Shown piece after piece: positions 37,071-45,397 of a DNA stretch of 64,000 nt. The DNA lies in assembly GCF_052030685.1 (NCBI RefSeq), contig NZ_JBQAJM010000009.1, forward strand, positions 19,899-83,898, read 5' to 3'. Position 1 is the first letter of the stretch. Each line of letters starts with the position of its first letter. This DNA is from Caedibacter sp052030685 (GTDB lineage Bacteria; Pseudomonadota; Gammaproteobacteria; Francisellales; Francisellaceae). Position numbers and translations under genes: made by a program. A model generated the notes under the pieces. That model saw only the letters and a list, made by a program, of their open reading frames with translations, searched no databases and was not told where the DNA came from.

Positions 37071-37180
37071 TCTAAAAAAATAAAAATACATGATTAAAGA
37101 AGGAAATAAACCAACAATAATCAAAATAAGGCATATCTTATAATGAAACTAAACTGCTGACATCATTATAGGTTAACTAT

Positions 37181-37834
37181 TTACAGATCAAACTGAATAT
37201 CTGCTACTTTTGAGGTTGTTAACATTTGCTCCAATGTTAAAATATTTTCTTGCAAAACAGGCATATCAGGATTAATGCAATTAGCGACCCAACCAATATA
37301 GGGTATGTGTTGCTGCTTAAGATAGTGTTCAGTTAACAAGGCATGGTTAATACAGCCAAGCTTCATACCAACGACTAAAAGCACTGGAATATCCAAAGCT
37401 TTTAAATAGTCCGCCCAGGTTTCATTATAGTTTAATGGTGTTAGTAGTCCGCCTGCGCCTTCGATAAAAGTAATATCACTGTTAATTTGCTCTAAAGAAT
37501 GCTTGGTTTGCTCAACCAATTTTTCAACAGTTAACAATGTATTGACTTGTTTTGCGGCAATATGCGGAGCAATGGCAGGTTCAAAAACATTAGGGTTTAT
37601 TACTTCATAAGGAAGTGACACCGAAGATGCTTCTTGTAAAGCCAAAGCATCCTCATTAACTAAGTGACCATCTTTAATAAAAGCGCCTGATGCCATTGGT
37701 TTTAATCCAGCAACTGTTAAGCCCTGATTTTTTAATTGATTCATCAAGTGAACACAAACGTAAGTTTTGCCCACTTCAGTATCTGTGCCGATAATAGCAA
37801 TTTGCTTATGTTTTGTTAATGATGTTATGTTCAT
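37181..37834 (-). CDS. bioD: Dethiobiotin synthetase
   Basis: A 217-residue ATP-dependent carboxylase making dethiobiotin from DAPA and CO2. The P-loop GTDTEVGKT is at residues 16-24. GLKPMASGA and the later IEGAGGLLTPL are typical substrate and nucleotide loops. AAGGAAAATAA precedes the ATG. It is the last gene of the biotin operon but is separated from bioC by about 270 bases of palindromic repeats. Confidence 0.95.
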   Translation of the reverse strand: MNITSLTKHKQIAIIGTDTEVGKTYVCVHLMNQLKNQGLTVAGLKPMASGAFIKDGHLVNEDALALQEASSVSLPYEVINPNVFEPAIAPHIAAKQVNTLLTVEKLVEQTKHSLEQINSDITFIEGAGGLLTPLNYNETWADYLKALDIPVLLVVGMKLGCINHALLTEHYLKQQHIPYIGWVANCINPDMPVLQENILTLEQMLTTSKVADIQFDL

Positions 37835-37875
37835 TTATTTTCCTTATTAATTATTTTTAAAAGGCATCTCATAAA

Positions 37876-38105
37876 GGGCGTATGCAATACGCCCCTACGA
37901 AGGTCTTGTAGGGGCAATTCACGAATTGCCCGACATATACCACACACCACCGTAGAGGCAATTCACGAATTGCCTGATATATACCACACACCACCGTAGT
38001 GGCAATTCACGAATTGCCTGATATATACCACACACCACCGTAGGGGCAATTCACGAATTGCCTGATATATTTGCCATCGTAACAGGGGTAATTCATGAAT
38101 TACCC
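37876..38105. repeat. Palindromic repeat cluster with 44-bp tandem units inside the bio operon
   Basis: The cluster begins with GGGCGTATGCAATACGCCC (37876-37894). Then 44-base units start at 37908, 37952 and 37996, with a partial fourth at 38040. Each unit has the palindrome GGCAATTCACGAATTGCC plus TGATATATACCACACACCACC or a close variant. The cluster closes with a diverged palindrome, GGTAATTCATGAATTACC. Units are nearly identical between palindromes, so this is not a CRISPR array. Multiple stable hairpins in the transcript may reduce bioD expression or protect the upstream mRNA. Confidence 0.85.
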
Positions 38106-38885
38106 CTACGGAAATTGTTTGGCAATCACATATATTCCAATCTCATAACTTAACGTTGTCATTTGATCATTATCATCACGCAAATACCCCAAAAGCATTC
38201 TCATCTGCGGTCTTTCACACCCCAAATAACTATTCACACCGGTACTTTTCAAATGTTTGAGCTGTGTCTTCCTATTTAAAAACTCTAATTGAATGCTTTG
38301 CTTATCAATATTTATACATTGCCAATCAAACATCTTAAAAAGCGCTTTGACTTTATCATGACTTATAAACTGATTAATACGCACCACATTTTTAAGCTCA
38401 TCAAAAGTACCATTAAGTGGAATGGAAAATGCCAACACACCATGTATAGATAATATTTGATTGATGCGCTTAAGTAACGTCAACAAACAATCAGACCACT
38501 GTAACGCCATATTGCTATAGATAAGGTCATATTTTTTTTGAGGTAATGCTTGCCAGAATTGTGACTGATTAAAATCACCCTGTATAAAGTTAAAGCCCCT
38601 CTTTATGGGCAAATGATCAATTTGAATTTCTTTGGCTTTATCAATTAAAATATCAGCAATATCAACTGCATCATAAGACAATGGCATTAGTTGTTTTGCG
38701 ATATCCATACTAGCAACACCATCACCGCAGCCTAGCTCTAATATATGCTTTATATTTCGATTCGTTTGCTCAAGATGCTTAAATACCATGTTTTTTAAAT
38801 TTTGATCGACCTTGCGTTGCACTTGATCGTGCTGATGGTAGCTATCTTTAGCGGCACTAAAGCTTATGCATGGTGATTTTAGCAT
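38106..38885 (-). CDS. bioC: Malonyl-ACP O-methyltransferase BioC
   Basis: A 259-residue S-adenosylmethionine-dependent methyltransferase. It methylates malonyl-ACP so that fatty acid synthesis can make the pimeloyl chain of biotin. Motif I is intact (HILELGCGDGVASMDIA), followed by YDAVDIADILIDKAKE and DLIYSNMALQWSD, as in BioC. The N-terminus SFSAAKDSYHQHDQVQRKV is also typical. It overlaps the upstream hydrolase gene by seven bases. The TAG stop lies inside the adjacent repeat cluster (GTAG of a unit), so the last codons were probably reshaped by the repeat. Confidence 0.92.
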   Translation of the reverse strand: MLKSPCISFSAAKDSYHQHDQVQRKVDQNLKNMVFKHLEQTNRNIKHILELGCGDGVASMDIAKQLMPLSYDAVDIADILIDKAKEIQIDHLPIKRGFNFIQGDFNQSQFWQALPQKKYDLIYSNMALQWSDCLLTLLKRINQILSIHGVLAFSIPLNGTFDELKNVVRINQFISHDKVKALFKMFDWQCINIDKQSIQLEFLNRKTQLKHLKSTGVNSYLGCERPQMRMLLGYLRDDNDQMTTLSYEIGIYVIAKQFP

Positions 38886-39547
38886 CCGCTTACCTCACTC
38901 TCTGCAAGATGCAATAAGCCTAGATGGCTTTGATTCTTTGTCAGCTTACTATTAAGTAACTTTGCCAAAGATGTACTATCAACAATCGCATCTTCTTCTG
39001 CCAAAAATACCTTAACGCCAGTTTTATCACACAAAGCAAGTGCATCCGTTACTGGCATCATTTGAGCAAAGTCAAACATCCACTTTAAATAGTTTAATTG
39101 ACTGTGATATTGTGCTTCATCTGTTAAAAGGCAATACGACTCTACATCTTTAAGCCTATCAACCTCTGGAAAAGCAACAAGCTTTAAAAACTTTTGTGCC
39201 AATCTATTTGGATTTAATTGATATTGCCTTATAAACGCTTGTTTTTTCTCATCACTGGCAAACTGCCATAATAATGGCAACCCATAGCAGTAAATACTTT
39301 TATCTTTGACATTCAGCTTATTTTGTTGAATGAGTCTCAAAACCCACAAACCACTATGTGACCATGCGTGAATAACTTCAGCTTTGGCTAATTTCACTGA
39401 TAATTCTTGTAATATTTGCTCTTCGTTTGCACTCTTAAAACAAGGCATATCTATACACTGCGTTGATGATATTTCAGGATAAAATACTTGCCATAGATTC
39501 GCCTTAAAGCCCCAGCCTGATAGAAATAAATGATTTTGAATACTCAT
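38879..39547 (-). CDS. Alpha/beta hydrolase in the position of BioH, likely pimeloyl-ACP methyl ester esterase
   Basis: A 222-residue alpha/beta hydrolase, encoded between bioF and bioC with overlaps of four and seven bases. The oxyanion segment FLSGWGFKANLWQ matches BioH (LHGWGLNAEVW). The nucleophile elbow is HAWSHSGLW, with S65 in place of the usual GWSLGG. A triad is completed by D186 (LAEEDAIVD) and H208 (NQSHLG). Gene position predicts cleavage of the methyl ester of pimeloyl-ACP, the step done by BioH, BioG, BioK, BioJ or BioV in other bacteria. It is shorter than BioH (256 residues), and the elbow is unusual, so the precise subgroup is open. Confidence 0.72.
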   Translation of the reverse strand: MSIQNHLFLSGWGFKANLWQVFYPEISSTQCIDMPCFKSANEEQILQELSVKLAKAEVIHAWSHSGLWVLRLIQQNKLNVKDKSIYCYGLPLLWQFASDEKKQAFIRQYQLNPNRLAQKFLKLVAFPEVDRLKDVESYCLLTDEAQYHSQLNYLKWMFDFAQMMPVTDALALCDKTGVKVFLAEEDAIVDSTSLAKLLNSKLTKNQSHLGLLHLAESEVSGC

Positions 39548-40716
39548 AACACACGCACCAATTGATCCAATAATGCGTTTATATCACGTGTATCATGTAG
39601 TGCGCTTAGTGATATGCGTAATCGTGCACTATTTTGTGGTACTGTTGGTGGACGAATGCATGAAACATAAAAACCTTTATCTTTAAGCAGATTTTGTATG
39701 TTTTGCGTTTGTTGATTATCGCCAATGACAATACTGCGAATTGGCGTCAAATCATCTGACACAACATTAAGCCCAAGCTTCTGCGCATATTGGTTAAAAA
39801 AGCTAATATTTTCAAACAATTTTTCACGCAGATGATCACTATGCATAATAAGATTTAAACTCGCATTTAAAGAGGCAACAACGGGAATGGCAAGTGCCGT
39901 GCTATAGATATAACTGCGAGCTGTTTGTATTAATAGCTCAATAAACTCATCACTTGCACAAACAAATGCACCCATAGCACCTAATGCTTTACCGCATGGC
40001 ACGATCATGACAGGCACATCATTGAAAGTTAAACCCGCATAGTCTACCGCACCTCTACCTGATTGACCTAACACACCAAAACCATGCGCATCATCAACAA
40101 TAAGTTTAGTATGGTCAACATTGGCAAATCTTCTCAAAGGTGAGATATCACCATCCATACTAAAAACACCTTCGGTGATGACATACTTAGCTTCTGGGTG
40201 TTTTTGAAGGATGCTGTGCAAGCTGTCAATGTTTTGGTGCGGATAACGCTTTAAATTAGCACCTGATAAGGCAATACCATCCAAAATAGAGGCATGAACT
40301 AATTTATCCGCAACTATTGCCTGAGCATCTTTTGCCCCTTTACCTTGCATTGCCAACAAACTCATTACGGCTAAATTGGCATGGTAACCAGAGTTAAACA
40401 GCAAAGCACGTGGATAGCCTACAAACGCCGCCATATTATGCTCTAGCGACTCAATGAGATAATGACTTCCTGAAACAATCGCTGATGACGTGCTACCAAC
40501 ACCATAACATTCAATTGCTTGTTGCGCCTTTTTTTTAACCTCTATATGTTGCGATAATCCCAAATAATCATTACCACTAAAATTGATCAAAGCATGCTGA
40601 TCAATATGAATAAGCTTATCTTTTATTTGGGTAAATACGCGTTGTCGATAACGCCCGTTTTGTTTAATTGCCGTTAAATAATCACTGTAACGCGCATCAT
40701 TGGCTAACAAGCTCAT
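39544..40716 (-). CDS. bioF: 8-amino-7-oxononanoate synthase
   Basis: A 390-residue PLP-dependent enzyme condensing pimeloyl-ACP with alanine. Motifs are FSGNDYLGLSQH, VDDAHGFGVLGQSGRG and the PLP-lysine region IVPCGKALGAMGAF. I chose the ATG at 40716, preceded by GAGGAG; the frame also opens with a GTG four codons upstream. The gene overlaps the end of bioB by 20 bases and the next gene by four. Confidence 0.95.
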   Translation of the reverse strand: MSLLANDARYSDYLTAIKQNGRYRQRVFTQIKDKLIHIDQHALINFSGNDYLGLSQHIEVKKKAQQAIECYGVGSTSSAIVSGSHYLIESLEHNMAAFVGYPRALLFNSGYHANLAVMSLLAMQGKGAKDAQAIVADKLVHASILDGIALSGANLKRYPHQNIDSLHSILQKHPEAKYVITEGVFSMDGDISPLRRFANVDHTKLIVDDAHGFGVLGQSGRGAVDYAGLTFNDVPVMIVPCGKALGAMGAFVCASDEFIELLIQTARSYIYSTALAIPVVASLNASLNLIMHSDHLREKLFENISFFNQYAQKLGLNVVSDDLTPIRSIVIGDNQQTQNIQNLLKDKGFYVSCIRPPTVPQNSARLRISLSALHDTRDINALLDQLVRVL

Positions 40717-41671
40717 GATGCTCCTCACTGTTTTTTGTTACTTTAAAGCCAAGCGTATTAAGCAGTTTTAGATCATGATTCTCTGAAGGATTCTCTGCAG
40801 TTAATAGCTTATCACCATAAAAGATAGAGTTCGCTCCCGCTAGAAATGCTAAAGCCTGCATTTCATCACTCATTTGCGAACGACCTGCTGAAAGCCTGAT
40901 TTTTGAGCTTGGCATTAAGATTCTTGCCACTGCAATCGTACGTATAAAATCAAAAGTATCAATTTGTGCTTTGTTTAATTGATTGCCCAGCGGTGTTCCT
41001 GGCACTGGAATCAATTGATTGATTGGCACACTCGCAGGTGGTGTTTTTAAATTCGCCAATGTTACCAACATTTGCAAGCGATCATCAATCGTCTCTCCCA
41101 TTCCAAGAATGCCGCCACAACAAACTTTCATGCCGGCATTTGACACTTCCTCTAGCGTATCTAAGCGTGATTGATAATCTCTGGTGCTAATAATCTCTTG
41201 ATAAAACGCCTCTGAAGTATCCAAATTGTGATTGTAATAATCAAGGCCTGCATCAGCTAATTCTGTAGCTTGTGCTTTGGATAACATCCCTAAAGTCATA
41301 CAAGTCTCTAATCCTAGTGACTTAACCGATTGGATAATTTCAATTAATTGTGGCATCGCTTTCTCCGGTGGATTGCGCCACGCAGCACCCATACAAAAAC
41401 GCTTGGCACCAAGCTCTTTGGCTCTTTGGGCTTGTAACACAATACTCTCTACATCCATGAGCTTTTCTTTTTGAACACCAGCATTATAATGACCACTTTG
41501 CGGGCAATATTTACAGTCTTCAGGGCAGCTTCCTGTTTTAATACTCAGTAATACACATAACTCAACCTCATTGGCAAAATTCGCACGATGCACTGTTTGT
41601 GCTTTGAATAGCAATTCATTAAATGGTTTTTGATATAAGCTTTGTGCATAATTTAAATCAATCATTGGCAT
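40697..41671 (-). CDS. bioB: Biotin synthase
   Basis: A 324-residue radical SAM enzyme inserting sulfur into dethiobiotin. The [4Fe-4S] cluster cysteines are C49, C53 and C56 (SCPEDCKYC), followed by the typical PQSGHYN and YNHNLDTS. First gene of the bioBF(H-like)CD operon. Its promoter, predicted at 41724-41752, faces away from bioA. Confidence 0.97.
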   Translation of the reverse strand: MPMIDLNYAQSLYQKPFNELLFKAQTVHRANFANEVELCVLLSIKTGSCPEDCKYCPQSGHYNAGVQKEKLMDVESIVLQAQRAKELGAKRFCMGAAWRNPPEKAMPQLIEIIQSVKSLGLETCMTLGMLSKAQATELADAGLDYYNHNLDTSEAFYQEIISTRDYQSRLDTLEEVSNAGMKVCCGGILGMGETIDDRLQMLVTLANLKTPPASVPINQLIPVPGTPLGNQLNKAQIDTFDFIRTIAVARILMPSSKIRLSAGRSQMSDEMQALAFLAGANSIFYGDKLLTAENPSENHDLKLLNTLGFKVTKNSEEHHELVSQ

Positions 41672-41723
41672 TATTATCCTTTATCCTTTGTTTTTCACAT
41701 TGCGATACTTTTACATCGGCAAC

Positions 41724-41777
41724 AATCTAGATATACTTGCCACTTTAGTCAACTTATAATTTAATTAAGGTTTACAA
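41724..41777. promoter_or_regulatory. Divergent bio promoters with candidate BirA operator
   Basis: For bioB (minus strand) TTGACT (41752-41747) and TAGATT (41729-41724) are spaced by 17 bases. For bioA (plus strand) a perfect TATAAT lies at 41755-41760. A candidate BirA site spans 41746-41777: TAGTCAACT, 14 bases, GGTTTACAA. The right half equals the known BirA half-site GGTTTACAA; the left matches TTGTAAACC at six of nine bases. The operator covers the bioB -35 box and places the bioA -10 box between its arms. Binding of biotin-loaded BirA would therefore block both promoters. Confidence 0.6.
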
Positions 41778-41781
41778 AAAG

Positions 41782-43056
41782 ATGTATTCGACCAATCTTT
41801 GGCACCCTTGCTCACAGATGAAGGATTATGAAACCTTCTCGCCACTTAATATCACCAAAGCCAAAGGTAGTTTCATCTACCACAACGACAAACCAATCAT
41901 TGATGCGATCTCAAGTTGGTGGTGTAAGTCATTGGGGCACAGCCACCCAGATTTGCAGCAAGCCTTAACACAACAACTAGGCACACTTGAACATACGATT
42001 TTAGCGAATACCACCAATACAACCATTGAGCAATTAACGCAAAAGCTCTGTCATCTTACCCATACTGATAAGGTACTCTTTGCCAGTGACGGTTCATGCG
42101 CTGTTGAAATTGCGATGAAAATGAGTATTCATGCGCGCGTTATCAAAGGACAGACAAACAAAACCCATTTTGCCGCACTGCAAAATGGTTATCATGGCGA
42201 AACTTGTGCCACCTTAAGCGTCAGTGATTTAGGTCTCTATAAGCGAGCGTATCAATCGCTGTTATTTGATTGCACTTTCTTACAGGATATCCCCTATGTC
42301 GCCGGTATTAACGACCCACTTTGGCATAATGCACAAAGCGCTTGGCAAAAATCACAACAACAATTAGAGATGGTCAAAGATAAGTTAAATGCGGTCATTA
42401 TTGAGCCACTGATTCAAGGCGCTGGAGGTATGCTGATTTACAGTAAAGATTATCTAAAGAGACTCGCCAAATGGTGCAAAGAAAATGATGTTTACTTAAT
42501 TGCCGATGAGATTATGACAGGCATTGGACGCACAGGCAAAATGCTCGCCTGTGAACATGCTGATATTACGCCTGACTTTATCTGCTTATCTAAAGGCATT
42601 ACTTCGGGCATGTTGCCTTTGAGTATTTGCTTAACACATAATGAAATTTATGCGTTGTTTTATGATGATTATGCAACACAAAAAGGTTTTATGCACTCAC
42701 ATACGCATAGTGGTAATACGTTGGCCTCAAGAGTTGCTTTAGAAACGCTACATATTTTTGAACGTGAGCACATACTTGACTATGTTAATAAAACGTTAGC
42801 GCCAACGATGTATAATATGATGCTGGAAATTGCTCAAAACACTCAAAAATTGCATAACGTTCGCAGTCTAGGCGGCGTGGTTGCCGCTGATCTAAAAACC
42901 ACTGAACCACGCGCGGGTTATAGACTCTATCAAAAAGCCATTGAATTAGGTGCATTAATGCGCCCATTAGGAAATACTATTTATTGGTTGCCTCCATTAA
43001 ACACTGAGATTAAGACAATTAATAAGCTAGGAGAAATATTGCTAGAGGTGTTATAA
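41782..43056 (+). CDS. bioA: Adenosylmethionine-8-amino-7-oxononanoate aminotransferase
   Basis: A 424-residue class-III aminotransferase converting KAPA to DAPA. LWHPCSQMKDYE at the N-terminus, SSWWCKSLGHSHP, the PLP pocket DEIMTGIGRTGKM, and the PLP lysine in ICLSKGITSGMLP are all characteristic of BioA. It is divergent from bioB with a 110-base control region. The mRNA leader would be only about 15 bases, so the ribosome-binding AAGG overlaps the putative operator. Confidence 0.96.
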   Translation: MYSTNLWHPCSQMKDYETFSPLNITKAKGSFIYHNDKPIIDAISSWWCKSLGHSHPDLQQALTQQLGTLEHTILANTTNTTIEQLTQKLCHLTHTDKVLFASDGSCAVEIAMKMSIHARVIKGQTNKTHFAALQNGYHGETCATLSVSDLGLYKRAYQSLLFDCTFLQDIPYVAGINDPLWHNAQSAWQKSQQQLEMVKDKLNAVIIEPLIQGAGGMLIYSKDYLKRLAKWCKENDVYLIADEIMTGIGRTGKMLACEHADITPDFICLSKGITSGMLPLSICLTHNEIYALFYDDYATQKGFMHSHTHSGNTLASRVALETLHIFEREHILDYVNKTLAPTMYNMMLEIAQNTQKLHNVRSLGGVVAADLKTTEPRAGYRLYQKAIELGALMRPLGNTIYWLPPLNTEIKTINKLGEILLEVL

Positions 43057-43073
43057 AAAATCAATCTATAAAC

Positions 43074-43294
43074 GGTTGATTGAGCGCCAGTCGAAACCAT
43101 TAGTTTCTTTTCTTTTTCCCCTTCGACTTCGCTCAGGGAACGGCAAAGGTATAATCGTTGGCTGAGCGCCAGTCGAAGCCATTAGCTTATCTTCTTCCCA
43201 GAGAGTGCAACGTGCAATAAAAAATAAGTTGAGCTGCAATTACCCCCTCACCCGCGCAGCAGAAGCTGCGCGACCTCTCCCGCAAGGGGAGAGG
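43074..43294. repeat. Dispersed repeat block with two strong hairpins
   Basis: Between bioA and trpA lie three copies of the GCTGAGCG..GTCGAAGCC family: 43074-43098 and 43158-43180 in direct orientation, 43119-43138 inverted. Then come two perfect hairpins, CGCGCAGC-agaa-GCTGCGCG (43253-43272) and CCTCTCCC-gcaag-GGGAGAGG (43274-43294). The text is far more GC-rich than the surroundings. Because the flanking genes converge, the hairpins may also serve as a bidirectional terminator, although there is no good U-tract. Confidence 0.65.
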
Positions 43295-43326
43295 TAAGAA
43301 GTTGAGTCAATTTATTTTATTATTGC

Positions 43327-44109
43327 TTACCTGAATGCCTTAATAAACTGACGTATTTTCTCTGCTGCTATCTTTGTGTCATTTAAATGTTGCTCAATTA
43401 ATGACGTAAAATAACTGCCAACAATCGCCGCATTGCCACCTGCTTGCCATACCGCTTTGACATGTTCTGGTTTTGAAATACCAAACCCTACTACCATTGG
43501 TTGATCAATTAACGCTCTTACCTGCTTAATTCGTGCGATGGTTTGAGGCGCAATCTCACTTTTAACACCGGTCGTACCGAAACCACTTAAGACATAATTA
43601 AATGCACTGCTGCGATTAGCCAGTTGTTTGACCCGTTCATCGCTTGAGTTTGGCGCAACCATTTGTACCGCGCCAATATTATATTTCTTAAGTAAAGCTT
43701 CGTGCTCTTTAGATTCTTCCAAAGGCAAATCTGCGCAGACCACGCCATCAATGCCAACACTTTGTAATTTTTGATACGCGCTTTCACCTTGCTTAAATAA
43801 CAAGTTGTAGTAAATCAGTAAGCCGATTGCAACATCAGGATACTTTTGGCGAATAATACTCAGCATCTCAATGCAGCGATCAAACGTTATGCCTGATTTC
43901 AGTGCCCTTTCCATTGATCGCTGATTGGTGGGACCATCGGCAATTGGATCAGAAAATGGGAAGCCAAGCTCAATTGCCTGAACGCCTGCATCAATTGCTG
44001 TGCTAATGATATGTAGGCTTTCATCAAAATTAGGATCACCTAAGGTGAAAAATGGCATAAATACTTTTTTGTCATGATCGTTAAATAATTTGTCGAATCG
44101 ATTACTCAT
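43327..44109 (-). CDS. trpA: Tryptophan synthase alpha chain
   Basis: A 260-residue TIM-barrel enzyme releasing indole from indole-glycerol phosphate. The catalytic residues are E47 (AIELGFPFSDP) and D58 (IADGP). GFGISKPEHV is the phosphate-binding region. The start at 44109 (MSNRFDKLF) overlaps the trpB end by eight bases; the longer frame to 44157 has no family support. It is coupled to trpB. Confidence 0.95.
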   Translation of the reverse strand: MSNRFDKLFNDHDKKVFMPFFTLGDPNFDESLHIISTAIDAGVQAIELGFPFSDPIADGPTNQRSMERALKSGITFDRCIEMLSIIRQKYPDVAIGLLIYYNLLFKQGESAYQKLQSVGIDGVVCADLPLEESKEHEALLKKYNIGAVQMVAPNSSDERVKQLANRSSAFNYVLSGFGTTGVKSEIAPQTIARIKQVRALIDQPMVVGFGISKPEHVKAVWQAGGNAAIVGSYFTSLIEQHLNDTKIAAEKIRQFIKAFR

Positions 44110-45283
44110 CAGAAAGTCCTTTATATCTAAAATAACTCTGTAGATCTTTATCACCACGCCCTGATAAATTGACTAAAATAGTTTTACCTTTTAATTGTGA
44201 CTGCGCCAATTGAAACGCCAATGCCAATGCGTGCGCTGATTCAAATGCAGGAATAATACCTTCTTTCTTTGAAAGCTCTTCAAATGCAGCAATGGCTTCA
44301 TTATCGGTAATGGTAAGATAAGTCACACGCTTTGTCTCTTGCAAATAAACATGCTCAGGGCCAATACCTGGATAATCCAATCCGGCTGAAATCGAATAAG
44401 GCTCTTTAATCTGACCATCTTTGTCTTGTAGAAATAACGATTGCATCCCATGAAATACACCTATTTCACCTTTATTCATCGTCGCTGCATGCTCACCGGT
44501 TTCTAGCCCTTTGCCGGCAGGTTCCGCACCATAAATAACCACCTTAGCATCGCTTAGAAAACCACTAAATATGCCAATCGCATTACTACCCCCGCCAATA
44601 CACGCAATCACAGCATCGGGTAAGGAATTATTTGCTTTAAGCATTTGCGCACGTGCTTCTTTACCTATAACCTCTTGAAAGTAACGCACCAATGCCGGAA
44701 ATGGATGCGGCCCTGCTGCAGTGCCAAAACAATAATAAGTATCTTCAGCATGTGTAATCCAGTCACGCATGGCATCATTGATTGCGTCTTTTAATGTCGC
44801 ACTTCCTGAGGATACGCTATGAACCTTTGCACCAAATAATTTCATGCGCTCAACATTTGGCTTTTGCCTTGCTATATCAACAGCCCCCATATAAATCTCA
44901 ACTTCAAGTCCAAGCATAGCACCTGTCATTGCAGTTGCCACCCCATGTTGACCGGCACCCGTCTCAGCGATAACGCGCTTTTTACCAAGGTGTTTGGCCA
45001 AGAGCATCTGCCCAATGGTGTTATTGGTTTTATGCGCACCACCATGCAACAAATCCTCGCGTTTAAGATAAATATTAGCGCCATATTTATCTGATAAGTT
45101 ACGTATATAGGTAATTGGTGTTTCGCGCCCTGCATAGTTTTTTAATAGCCGTTTAAACTCCAACTGAAAAGATTCATCTTGTTGAATGGCGATAAATCCT
45201 TTCTCAATCTCTGTCAAAATTGGCATCAAGCTCTCTGGCGCATAACAGCCCCCGAATTGTCCGTAGCGTGTATTTAATTGCAT
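44102..45283 (-). CDS. trpB: Tryptophan synthase beta chain
   Basis: A 393-residue PLP enzyme joining indole and serine. The PLP lysine is K85 in GGAHKTNNTIGQ. CIGGGSNAIGIF is the phosphate-binding loop, and ETGAGQHGVATA is typical of TrpB1. Only trpB and trpA are found here. The earlier tryptophan genes (trpE, D, C, F) must lie elsewhere or be missing. Confidence 0.97.
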   Translation of the reverse strand: MQLNTRYGQFGGCYAPESLMPILTEIEKGFIAIQQDESFQLEFKRLLKNYAGRETPITYIRNLSDKYGANIYLKREDLLHGGAHKTNNTIGQMLLAKHLGKKRVIAETGAGQHGVATAMTGAMLGLEVEIYMGAVDIARQKPNVERMKLFGAKVHSVSSGSATLKDAINDAMRDWITHAEDTYYCFGTAAGPHPFPALVRYFQEVIGKEARAQMLKANNSLPDAVIACIGGGSNAIGIFSGFLSDAKVVIYGAEPAGKGLETGEHAATMNKGEIGVFHGMQSLFLQDKDGQIKEPYSISAGLDYPGIGPEHVYLQETKRVTYLTITDNEAIAAFEELSKKEGIIPAFESAHALALAFQLAQSQLKGKTILVNLSGRGDKDLQSYFRYKGLSDE

Positions 45284-45397
45284 AAATTAACACTTAAATT
45301 AAGCATAAGTGCAGCTACGATAACATGCTTTTTATCAACGTACAAAAGAATTTTGCAATCACGTATCGATACACAGATGCAAAGCTATAGTAATCAA

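Noticed and set aside
37908..38105. Regularly spaced palindromic repeats that look like a CRISPR array
   Set aside because: The intervals between palindromes are nearly identical, so there are no unique spacers, and no cas gene is present. It is a tandem repeat.
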